Assembly: GCA_026196445.1 (NCBI GenBank)
Contig: JAPHTE010000347.1
Span: 1-5,505, forward strand
Length of the DNA stretch: 5,505 nt
Source: Lysobacterales bacterium
GTDB lineage: Bacteria; Pseudomonadota; Gammaproteobacteria; Xanthomonadales; SZUA-36
Reading direction: 5' to 3'
How positions within the stretch are numbered: the first letter of the stretch is position 1; every line of letters begins with the position of its first letter. The notes below the pieces were generated by a model, which did no database searches, was not told where the DNA came from, and worked only from the letters and a program-made list of their open reading frames with translations. Shown piece by piece: positions 1 to 5,505 of this stretch. The position numbers were made by a program, and so were the translations under genes.

Positions 1-2088
1 CTCATCGAGGAGATTGTCGTCACGGCGCAGAAGCGTGAAAACCCAGCCCAAAAAGTCCCGCTCAGCCTCTATGTGAAATCCGGCCAAAGCCTGGAACAGT
101 CCGGCATTGGCTCGGTCGGCGCACTGGGTGACCTTGCCGCCGGCGTCGAGCTGGTTAGCGAAAATGCCGGCAGGGTGCAGATGGTGGTGCGCGGAGTTAC
201 CAATCTCGCCTATGGTTCGATCGATTCCACGGCAGCAATCGGCTACTACCTGGACGAAATTCCCCTTTCATCGCTCCAGCCGAACGAGCAGCCTGACACG
301 GGGTTATTCGACATCGAGCGTGTCGAAATCCTGCGCGGCCCGCAAGGCACGTTGTTCGGCGAGAGCTCGATGGGCGGCACGATCCGCGTGATCACCCGCA
401 AGCCTGACCCGTCGGCATTCGGTGGTTTGGTAGTGGGCGCTTACGAGTCCCTCGCCGACGGAGGCAGCGGTTACGGATTGAGGGCCACGCTGAATGCGCC
501 ATTGATCGACGACCACCTGGCCATGCGGATCAACCTGTCAAAAGCCGACCTGCCCGGCTATATCGACATACCTGACCTGGGCATTGAAAACGCCAACAGC
601 CTGGACCATTCCTACCTCCGGCTCGCCCTGGGATGGACGCCGGGCGACGAGCTGGATGTGCAATTGTCATATATCGACCAGGCTTTGGATCTGGAATCAA
701 ATAACTGGGCAACGTCGCGCGGTCTTTTCGACCCACAAAGCAAAAGACCTGCGGGCTTGTTCGCTCCAACGCTCAGATTGTCCCCCCAGGAAAACCGGTC
801 CCGCCTTTTCAATCTCACGCTCAAATACGACTTTGACTGGGCGACATTCGTATCCGCCACTTCCAATTTTGACCTGGAGCAATACTCGGTGAGCGACCTC
901 AGCTGGTTCAGCAAGGCATTCTTCCTGGCGCCGGGCAGCATCTATTTCGCAAGCGACGTGCCGATCGACAGCCTGGCCCAGGAGTTTCGACTGACATCGG
1001 AAAACGAAAAATTGAACTGGACGGCCGGCGCTTTCTTCAGGCGGCTTCGACGCGGCGGTGGCCTGGTCATCGAGTCAGACGTGCCTTATCTTGGGTTGCT
1101 CGACACCAACGCAAGCTCGTACGATGTTGAGATCGACTCTTACGCCCTGTTCGGGGAAATCGACTACCAGCTGGGTAACCGTTGGGCAATCCAGGCAGGC
1201 GGGCGGTTTTACCGGGATGATTCCAGGGTCGCGCGCAAGCGGCTGACCAGTTCCGTGGTTTGGCGCACGATCGCAGGAACGGGACAGGACGAAAGGAAAT
1301 CGGCCGATGATTTTGCGCCGTCCATCGGCGTTTCCCGCACAGGCGAGCGAAACCTGTTCTTCATGCGGGCGGCCAAGGGATTTCGCGCCGGCGGTATCAA
1401 TGTCAATAACGCATATGCCTCCGACGTAATCCCGTTGCAATACCACGCGGAAGAACTGTGGACGTACGAGACCGGCTTCAAGAGCCGGCTTTGGAGTGAC
1501 AGGCTGAAACTGGATGCATACCTCTATTTCAACCGTTGGGACAGCATGCAAATATCCCAGGCCCTATTGGGACTGTATGGATACGTGACAAATGCCGGCG
1601 CAGCCGAGGCATTGGGCGCCGAAGTCGAACTCACTGTTCAAGCGACGGAAAACCTGGCCATTGGCGCGCTGGCGGCGCTGATCGACAACGAAATGAAGGA
1701 AACCATTTTAGATTGGCATGGTGATGTCGTGGTCGAGCAAGGAAACAGCATTCCTCTGACGCCGGAAACCAAGTTGTCATTGACTGCCGAATATTCCTGG
1801 TCGCCGGGTTCCGAACTGCAAGCGACCGCGTTCGCCCGCTGGACCTATCGCTCGAAAACCTACTCGGATGTCGCGAATTCGCTGGTCCTCGAAAACGACA
1901 GTTACGATCACGTTTTCGTCCGTCTTGGTTTGGAGCGTGGGCCCTGGGCAGCTTACCTGTCGGTTGACAACCTGTTCGATGAGACAGCCACCGTTTTCCA
2001 GGGCTTCACGATTACGCGCCTGCCGTTGGATTTTGCAAGTTACGTGCGGCCGCGGACGGTCAGATTCGAAGTACAAAGGTATTTTTGA
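1..2088 (+). CDS. TonB-dependent outer-membrane receptor, 5' end cut by the window
   Basis: This is an outer-membrane beta-barrel with an N-terminal plug, energised by TonB-ExbBD to import a scarce ligand such as an iron chelate, vitamin or organic compound. The frame is open from base 1 and gives 695 residues; the GTG at 73 is an internal valine, not the start. Residues 2-12 (IEEIVVTAQKR) look like the TonB-box region, so only the signal peptide and a short lead-in should be missing. The plug covers about residues 18-135, with VRGV near 63 and RGPQGTLFG at 112-120 followed by SSMGGTIRVIT. The rest is barrel: alternating strands, an AAKGFRAGG segment, VDNLFDE near 655-661, and a C-terminal strand ending in phenylalanine (RFEVQRYF), as expected for BAM-dependent assembly. 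No frameshift is seen. The family is clear. The ligand is unknown, because no transporter, regulator or catabolic enzyme lies beside it in the window. Confidence 0.95.
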   Translation, partial: LIEEIVVTAQKRENPAQKVPLSLYVKSGQSLEQSGIGSVGALGDLAAGVELVSENAGRVQMVVRGVTNLAYGSIDSTAAIGYYLDEIPLSSLQPNEQPDTGLFDIERVEILRGPQGTLFGESSMGGTIRVITRKPDPSAFGGLVVGAYESLADGGSGYGLRATLNAPLIDDHLAMRINLSKADLPGYIDIPDLGIENANSLDHSYLRLALGWTPGDELDVQLSYIDQALDLESNNWATSRGLFDPQSKRPAGLFAPTLRLSPQENRSRLFNLTLKYDFDWATFVSATSNFDLEQYSVSDLSWFSKAFFLAPGSIYFASDVPIDSLAQEFRLTSENEKLNWTAGAFFRRLRRGGGLVIESDVPYLGLLDTNASSYDVEIDSYALFGEIDYQLGNRWAIQAGGRFYRDDSRVARKRLTSSVVWRTIAGTGQDERKSADDFAPSIGVSRTGERNLFFMRAAKGFRAGGINVNNAYASDVIPLQYHAEELWTYETGFKSRLWSDRLKLDAYLYFNRWDSMQISQALLGLYGYVTNAGAAEALGAEVELTVQATENLAIGALAALIDNEMKETILDWHGDVVVEQGNSIPLTPETKLSLTAEYSWSPGSELQATAFARWTYRSKTYSDVANSLVLENDSYDHVFVRLGLERGPWAAYLSVDNLFDETATVFQGFTITRLPLDFASYVRPRTVRFEVQRYF

Positions 2089-2095
2089 AAGCCCA

Positions 2096-2764
2096 TTAGT
2101 CGCCGATACTATTACGCATCGCCGCAATCGTGGCGGCGTAATCCCCGCTGCCGAAGATCGCCGAGCCGGAGACGAAGGTATCCGCGCCTGCACTGGCCAG
2201 GTCGCCGATGTTGTCGACCGTCACCCCACCGTCGATTTCCAGCCGGATTTCGCGCTCGCTGGCATCGATCATGGCCCGCACGTGCTCGACTTTTTCCATC
2301 ACGTAGGGGATGAATTTCTGGCCGCCGAAACCGGGGTTGACCGACATCAGCAATATCATGTCGAGCTTGTCGATGGCCCAGTCCAGAACGTCCAGCGGCG
2401 TAGTCGGGTTCAGCACCAGCCCGGCCTTGCAGCCCTGCTCCCGGATCAGGCTCAATGTGCGGTCCACGTGGATGCTGGCCTCGGGGTGAAAGGTGATGAT
2501 GCTGGCGCCGGACTTGGCAAATGCAATCACCAGGTCGTCCACCGGTTGTACCATCAGGTGCACGTCGATGGGTGCGCTGATGCCATGGTCGCGCAGCGCC
2601 TTGCATACCATCGGGCCGACCGTCAGGTTGGGTACGAAGTGGTTATCCATCACGTCGAAATGAACCCAGTCGGCGCCGGCATCCAGTACTGCCTGTGTCT
2701 CCTCACCCAGGCGGGCGAAGTCTGCCGACAGGATCGATGGTGAAATGACACTGCTCTGCTTCAT
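2096..2764 (-). CDS. rpe: Ribulose-phosphate 3-epimerase
   Basis: This cytoplasmic TIM-barrel enzyme interconverts D-ribulose 5-phosphate and D-xylulose 5-phosphate in the pentose phosphate pathway, and in the Calvin cycle where present. The 222 residues match the usual family length. Visible signatures are SPSILSADF (8-16), HFDVMDNHFVPN (35-46), DVHLMV (67-72), MSVNPGFGGQKF (140-151), EIDGGV (176-181) and the phosphate-binding FVSGSAIF (197-204). By family alignment the metal ligands are H35, D37, H69 and D178, with D37 and D178 as the acid/base pair; all are present. The ATG at 2764 has GGGAG about 8 bases upstream. The gene follows djlA by 40 bp on the same strand with no terminator between them, so cotranscription is likely. 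In many gammaproteobacteria rpe is followed by gph and trp genes; here a convergent receptor gene lies immediately beyond the stop. Confidence 0.97.
   Translation of the reverse strand: MKQSSVISPSILSADFARLGEETQAVLDAGADWVHFDVMDNHFVPNLTVGPMVCKALRDHGISAPIDVHLMVQPVDDLVIAFAKSGASIITFHPEASIHVDRTLSLIREQGCKAGLVLNPTTPLDVLDWAIDKLDMILLMSVNPGFGGQKFIPYVMEKVEHVRAMIDASEREIRLEIDGGVTVDNIGDLASAGADTFVSGSAIFGSGDYAATIAAMRNSIGD
2111..2142. repeat. Imperfect inverted repeat at the 3' end of rpe
   Basis: ATTACGC (2111-2117) pairs with GCGTAAT (2136-2142). After a 2-base bulge, CGCC (2120-2123) pairs with GGCG (2132-2135) around an 8-base loop. It lies inside the rpe coding region about 23 bases past the receptor stop. 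No T run follows on either strand, so it is not a standard intrinsic terminator, but it could form a 3'-end hairpin in the receptor mRNA. It may simply reflect the coding sequence. Confidence 0.3.
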
Positions 2765-2804
2765 GGATGTCTCCCGTGGGTGCTGCTCGACATTCTACCC
2801 GATC

Positions 2805-3611
2805 TTACTTGATTCCCCGCGATGCCTTGATAGTGTCGTAGGCGGCATTGATTTCACGCACCCGTTTTTTCGACACTTCCATCATCTCGTCCGGTAAGCC
2901 CTGCGAGACGAGCTTGTCGGGATGATACTGGGATACCAGTTTGCGGTAGGCGCGCTTGACCTCCTGGGCGCTGGCGTCGGTATTCAAACCCAGCGTGGCA
3001 TAGGACTGTTGCAGGCTCTGGCCCGCGGATGTCGGCCGCTGTTGGCCGCTGTAAGCTGAACCCCCGCCCACCTGGCGCGCGCGCAGCATGGCGTTGAAGA
3101 CGTTCGCCGGGATATGCAAAGCCTGGCAGGCCTGTACCAGGATAGCTTGTTCTGCCGCGGTCATGGCGCCATCTGACACCGCTGCTTCGAGTAGCAGTTC
3201 AACAAACATGATGCGCAACTCGTGACGCAGCATCGAATGCCGCGCAAATTCGCGCAGGGTGCCAGCCAGGTCAAAACCCTGTTCCTTGCCCTGCTGGAAA
3301 TAGCGGATCGCGCGTTGCCGTTCGGCCTCGGTCAATTGCAGCCGCCGCATCAGTTGCTCGGCGGCCTCGATCTCGGCCTTGGTGACCCGACCGTCAGCCT
3401 TGTTGATATGCCCCAGGGTGGAGAACATCGCGCCAAAGAATGCATCCCGGGTGCGGCCGGCGTTGCCCAGCCCGGCCAGGAAGCGGTCGATCCAGTGGCC
3501 GATGAAAACGCCCAGTACCAGGCCCATGAACCCGCCACGCATCAGGCCGATGACGCCGCCGATCAACTTACCCCACCAATGACCGGGGATTTTAAATCCG
3601 GTGTTACCCAT
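2805..3611 (-). CDS. djlA: DjlA-type membrane-anchored DnaJ-like co-chaperone (TerB-like plus J domain)
   Basis: DjlA is a type III J-protein of the inner membrane that stimulates the DnaK ATPase and in E. coli affects envelope stress (Rcs) signalling. From the ATG at 3611 the protein is 268 residues, close to the 271 of E. coli. It has one glycine-rich transmembrane segment at about 15-40 (GGVIGLMRGG, then GLVLGVFIGHW), a TerB-like helical domain at about 55-180 (FFGAMFSTLGHINKADGRVT), a Gly/Ser/Gln-rich linker at about 181-200, and a C-terminal J domain at about 203-268. The J domain carries YRKLVSQYHPDKLV, with the HPD motif at 230-232. The frame stays open to an upstream ATG at 3707, but that 32-residue extension overlaps purC, crosses the promoter region and has no family counterpart. 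The chosen ATG has AGGGAA about 11 bases upstream, a rather long spacing. It is probably the first gene of a djlA-rpe unit. Confidence 0.93.
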   Translation of the reverse strand: MGNTGFKIPGHWWGKLIGGVIGLMRGGFMGLVLGVFIGHWIDRFLAGLGNAGRTRDAFFGAMFSTLGHINKADGRVTKAEIEAAEQLMRRLQLTEAERQRAIRYFQQGKEQGFDLAGTLREFARHSMLRHELRIMFVELLLEAAVSDGAMTAAEQAILVQACQALHIPANVFNAMLRARQVGGGSAYSGQQRPTSAGQSLQQSYATLGLNTDASAQEVKRAYRKLVSQYHPDKLVSQGLPDEMMEVSKKRVREINAAYDTIKASRGIK

Positions 3612-3650
3612 GTAGCTGGAAATTCCCTGTGTCCCTGCAAGCCGCAAGTA

Positions 3651-3656
3651 TATAAT
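3651..3656 (+). promoter_or_regulatory. purC promoter, -10 element
   Basis: TATAAT is a perfect sigma-70 -10 hexamer, placing the transcript start near 3663 and leaving a leader of roughly 30 bases before the purC GTG. No good -35 element lies 16-18 bases upstream (the sequence there is CTGTGTC), and there is no extended TG motif. The promoter may therefore be weak or need an activator. The call rests on the -10 match and its position only. Confidence 0.55.
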
Positions 3657-3681
3657 GCCAACTGACCATTCACAGTGTAAA
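3652..3681 (-). promoter_or_regulatory. Candidate djlA(-rpe) promoter, overlapping the purC -10
   Basis: Read on the minus strand, TTTACA (3681-3676, five of six matches to TTGACA) is followed after 18 bases by CATTAT (3657-3652, four of six matches to TATAAT). This predicts a start near 3645 and a leader of about 34 bases before the djlA ATG at 3611. The -10 shares five bases with the purC -10 on the other strand. It is inferred from motif spacing only. Confidence 0.35.
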
Positions 3682-3685
3682 AGGT
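3681..3685 (+). promoter_or_regulatory. purC ribosome binding site that supports the GTG start
   Basis: AAGGT lies 6-7 bases before the GTG at 3692. The next in-frame ATG (3722) has no purine-rich sequence ahead of it, so this site decides the start in favour of GTG. Confidence 0.7.
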
Positions 3686-3691
3686 AAGCAG

Positions 3692-4585
3692 GTGAATATT
3701 TCAACACCCTACTCTACCGATATGCTCAACATGCTGCCGCTGATCCACCAGGGCAAGGTGCGGGACAGTTTTGCGCTCGATGATGAGCACATGATGATCG
3801 TGGCCTCGGACCGCCTGTCCGCATTCGACGTGGTACTGCCCGACCCAATGCCCGGTAAAGGCGCAATGTTGACCCAGATATCGAATTTCTGGTTCGATCA
3901 AACCCGTCACATCATCGACAACCACCTGACCGGTATCCCGCTCGGTGACGTGCTCGGCGACCCAAACCTGGTGGCCCTGCTGGAACAGCGCGCGGTCATC
4001 GTACGCCGCCTGCAGCCGATCCCGGTGGAAGCCATCGTGCGTGGCTACCTGATCGGCTCCGGCTGGAAAGACTACCAGCAAACCGGCGCGGTGTGCGGCA
4101 TATCATTGCCGGCGGGCCTGCGCCAGGCCGACCGCTTGCCGGAGGTCATTTTTACACCCTCGACCAAGGCCGCGGCGGGCACGCACGATGAGAACGTCGA
4201 TTTTGCCAGCATCGTCGGCCTGCTGGGCGAGGATCTGGCCGGCAAGATTCGCGACGCCAGCATCCAGATCTACGAGCACGCGGCCCGCCATGCATTGCAA
4301 CGCGGCATCATTATCGCGGATACCAAGTTCGAGTTCGGTCTCGATGCCGAAGGTAAGCTGTACCTGATGGATGAAATCCTGACCCCGGATTCTTCGCGGT
4401 TCTGGCCCCAGGACAGCTGGCAGCCCGGTACCAGCCCACCCAGCTACGACAAGCAGTTCGTGCGCGACTACCTGGAGACGCTGGACTGGGACAAGAAAGC
4501 GCCAGGGCCGGCTTTGCCGCCAGAGATTATCGAAAAAACCGTGCAGAAATACGCCGAGGCCTGCGAGATACTGACCAGGCCTTAA
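3692..4585 (+). CDS. purC: Phosphoribosylaminoimidazole-succinocarboxamide (SAICAR) synthase
   Basis: PurC is the ATP-dependent ligase that joins aspartate to CAIR, giving SAICAR in de novo purine synthesis in the cytoplasm. The protein has 297 residues, matching the longer PurC form seen in yeast and some proteobacteria rather than the roughly 237-residue E. coli form. Visible signatures are GKVRD (21-25, nucleotide-binding N-lobe), SDRLSAFDVVLPDPMPGKG (39-57), VEAIVRGYLIGSGWKDY (112-128), FTPSTKA (154-160), IIADTKFEFG (207-216), and DEILTPDSSRFW (227-238) near the active site. The GTG start is chosen because it has a well-spaced AAGGT and leaves 20 residues before GKVRD, about the usual distance; ATG 3722 would leave 10. 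It appears to be a single-gene transcript, with its own promoter upstream and a strong terminator 20-55 bases beyond the stop. Confidence 0.97.
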   Translation: MNISTPYSTDMLNMLPLIHQGKVRDSFALDDEHMMIVASDRLSAFDVVLPDPMPGKGAMLTQISNFWFDQTRHIIDNHLTGIPLGDVLGDPNLVALLEQRAVIVRRLQPIPVEAIVRGYLIGSGWKDYQQTGAVCGISLPAGLRQADRLPEVIFTPSTKAAAGTHDENVDFASIVGLLGEDLAGKIRDASIQIYEHAARHALQRGIIIADTKFEFGLDAEGKLYLMDEILTPDSSRFWPQDSWQPGTSPPSYDKQFVRDYLETLDWDKKAPGPALPPEIIEKTVQKYAEACEILTRP

Positions 4586-4605
4586 ACGACAAAATATCCT
4601 GGCAC

Positions 4606-4639
4606 AAAAAAAACCCGCCATGGATCATGGCGGGTTTTT
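4606..4639. terminator. Bidirectional intrinsic terminator between purC and gcvH
   Basis: CCCGCCATG (4614-4622) pairs perfectly with CATGGCGGG (4626-4634) around a 3-base loop (GAT), giving a 9-bp GC-rich stem. It is flanked by eight A (4606-4613) and five T (4635-4639), which can extend the stem. Read rightward the U run follows the stem and ends purC. Read leftward, the complement of the A run supplies an eight-U tract that ends gcvH, whose stop is 16 bases away. Confidence 0.93.
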
Positions 4640-4654
4640 CATTATTGATCGAGT

Positions 4655-5041
4655 TTATTCTTCCAATGTCTCTTCGTACGCCTCCGCGTCCTTGAGCCCT
4701 TCCAGTTCCTCGGTATCGAATAGCTCCAGCTCGAACAACCAGCCATCATCGTAGGGATCGGCGTTGATAATGGCAGGGTCGCCATCGAGGTCTTCGTTGA
4801 TGGCGATGACCCGGCCAGATACCGGGGTATAGATATCGGAAGCGGCCTTCACCGACTCCACCACCGCGCAGGGATCACCCTGGCTGAGCTCGTCGCCTTC
4901 AGCCGGCAATTCGACAAAAACAAGGTCTCCCAGCGCCTGCTGGGCGTGGTCGGTGATACCAATCCGCGCGTTTCCATCGTCATCGACGTCGACCCACTCA
5001 TGGGATTCTGTGTATTTAAGGTGGCCTGGGATGTTGCTCAT
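4655..5041 (-). CDS. gcvH: Glycine cleavage system H protein (lipoyl carrier)
   Basis: GcvH carries the aminomethyl intermediate on a lipoyl arm between the P, T and L proteins of the glycine cleavage system, which turns glycine into CO2, ammonia and methylene-tetrahydrofolate. The ATG at 5041 gives 128 residues (E. coli: 129). Signatures are LKYTESHEW (8-16), GITDHAQQALGDLVFVELP (28-46), and AVVESVKAASDIYTPVSG (59-76), with the lipoylated lysine at K65. The C-terminus is acidic (EAYEETLEE). An in-frame upstream codon at 5074 would add 11 residues not found in the family; the chosen ATG has AAGGG and AGGA sequences just upstream (about 5046-5054). It lies 46 bp after gcvT on the same strand with no terminator between, so one operon is likely. 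The next feature downstream is a terminator, not gcvP. Confidence 0.97.
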   Translation of the reverse strand: MSNIPGHLKYTESHEWVDVDDDGNARIGITDHAQQALGDLVFVELPAEGDELSQGDPCAVVESVKAASDIYTPVSGRVIAINEDLDGDPAIINADPYDDGWLFELELFDTEELEGLKDAEAYEETLEE

Positions 5042-5087
5042 TTTTCCTGCCCTTATTAAGGATATGGTCTGCAAAGAATTCTAGCTG

Positions 5088-5505
5088 CTAAATGATGCCC
5101 TCGCAAACCTTACCGTTGCGTACGAACGGTGGCCTGACGATGTTACATTCCAACTGTTTTCCACGGATATCGACCCGGCATTTTTGACCGGTGCTCGCCG
5201 GCACCCGGGCCATTGCGATGGCCTTGCCCATGGTGGGTGAAAAACTGCCGCTGGTGGTCACGCCCTCACCCGCTTCGGTGATCACCTTCTGCCCCGGCCT
5301 CAACACGCCACGGTCCAGCAAGACCAGTCCGACCAGCTTATCGGGAACGCCCTCGCTTTTCTGTTTCAGCAAAGCCTCCTTGCCGATGAAAACCCGCTCG
5401 TCTTTCATGGCCACGGTCCAGGCCAGTCCGGCCTGCAACGGGGTCACGGACTCATCCATGTCCTGGCCGTACAGGTTCATACCCGCCTCGAGCCGCAAGG
5501 TATCA
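5088..5505 (-). CDS. gcvT: Glycine cleavage system T protein (aminomethyltransferase), 5' part outside the window
   Basis: GcvT transfers the methylene group from the aminomethyl-lipoyl H protein to tetrahydrofolate and releases ammonia. Only the last 138 residues are visible, against about 360 for the full protein, so this is the end of the folate-binding domain plus the C-terminal barrel. The frame is open to the window edge and begins DTLRLEAGMNLYGQDMDE, a strongly conserved GcvT segment. It continues with FIGKEAL, KLVGLVLLDRGVLR, TSGSFSPTMGKAIAMARVP, and ends with PPFVRNGK near the C-terminus. The TTG at 5498 is an internal leucine of this motif, not a start. The stop is TAG. It is the upstream partner of gcvH. 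Any glycine riboswitch or promoter for the operon would lie ahead of gcvT, outside the window. Confidence 0.96.
   Translation of the reverse strand, partial: DTLRLEAGMNLYGQDMDESVTPLQAGLAWTVAMKDERVFIGKEALLKQKSEGVPDKLVGLVLLDRGVLRPGQKVITEAGEGVTTSGSFSPTMGKAIAMARVPASTGQKCRVDIRGKQLECNIVRPPFVRNGKVCEGII

Larger units (their letters stand above)
3612..3691. promoter_or_regulatory. Divergent djlA/purC intergenic region
   Basis: This 80-bp region lies between the two divergent start codons and must hold the main promoters of both purC and djlA. It is richer in A+T around 3647-3657 (AGTATATAATG). Besides the promoter elements listed separately it holds a short direct repeat (CCCTGTGTCCCTG, about 3625-3637) and a 4-bp inverted repeat, ACTG/CAGT, around 3661-3676. 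I see no match to the 16-base PurR operator of enterobacteria, so purine repression through that route is not supported by the sequence. Confidence 0.6.

Noticed and set aside
1075..1551. Minus-strand open frame of 158 codons inside the receptor
   Set aside because: It is antisense to a continuous, well-conserved receptor frame. No ribosome binding site or recognisable protein family is seen.
1868..2743. Open plus-strand frame of 291 codons crossing the receptor end and antisense to rpe
   Set aside because: It is out of frame with the receptor and antisense to the well-supported rpe gene. Its composition (His, Val, Asp, Gln rich) is that of a reverse-strand shadow, and no domain is recognisable.
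2792..2797. TAGAAT (-10-like, minus strand) between djlA and rpe as an rpe-specific promoter
   Set aside because: It matches five of six -10 bases, but there is no acceptable -35 at 16-18 bases (the sequence there is GCGGGG-like). A short 40-bp gap within an operon is the simpler reading.
3612..3691. PurR operator upstream of purC
   Set aside because: No sequence resembling the palindromic ACGCAAACGTTTGCGT consensus is present.
3612..3707. N-terminal extension of djlA to the ATG at 3707
   Set aside because: The extra 32 residues overlap the purC start, cover the promoter region and have no counterpart in DjlA, whose N-terminus leads straight into the transmembrane segment.
4103..4621. Minus-strand open frame of 172 codons antisense to purC, starting in the terminator
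   Set aside because: It is a shadow of purC. Its start lies in the terminator hairpin and its sequence resembles no known family.
5042..5074. Eleven-residue N-terminal extension of gcvH
   Set aside because: Family members begin at the MSNIP-like sequence, and ATG 5041 has a ribosome binding site.
5042..5087. Glycine riboswitch near gcvH
   Set aside because: The gcvT-gcvH gap is only 46 bases, too short for an aptamer. A riboswitch, if any, would be ahead of gcvT outside the window.

Overview
The window looks like a piece of a proteobacterial chromosome, most likely a gammaproteobacterium. Three things point that way: a membrane-anchored DnaJ-like co-chaperone of the DjlA type, GcvH and GcvT close in sequence to the enterobacterial proteins as I recall them, and a long (about 297-residue) PurC. 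A large TonB-dependent outer-membrane receptor confirms a Gram-negative envelope. I cannot place the organism to genus. No rRNA, tRNA, CRISPR array, insertion sequence or phage gene is visible. No stretch over 300 bases lacks a gene, and coding density is very high.

Layout. Bases 1-2088 (+) hold a TonB-dependent receptor whose 5' end lies outside the window; the reading frame is already open at base 1, with a TonB-box-like segment at its start. It runs tail to tail, with only 7 bp between stop codons, into a leftward pair: djlA (3611-2805) followed by rpe (2764-2096), 40 bp apart and probably cotranscribed. An 80-bp divergent intergenic region (3612-3691) separates djlA from purC (3692-4585, +). 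It holds a perfect TATAAT for purC and, on the other strand over the same bases, a plausible -10 for djlA. After purC comes a strong bidirectional intrinsic terminator (about 4606-4639). It also ends the leftward gcvT-gcvH unit (gcvT 5505-5088, cut by the window edge; gcvH 5041-4655).

How the genes work together. PurC (purine synthesis), GcvT/GcvH (glycine cleavage, one-carbon units on tetrahydrofolate) and Rpe (pentose phosphate interconversion) are housekeeping enzymes. They are linked loosely, because purine synthesis uses ribose phosphate, glycine and formyl-tetrahydrofolate. DjlA is an inner-membrane DnaK co-chaperone. The TonB-dependent receptor is the only accessory-type gene and has no recognisable substrate clue in the window.

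I found no convincing new biological system. The points most worth a second look are the overlapping divergent promoters of djlA and purC, the very tight receptor/rpe convergence with no intrinsic terminator, the absence of gcvP directly after gcvH, and the orphan receptor beside housekeeping genes.
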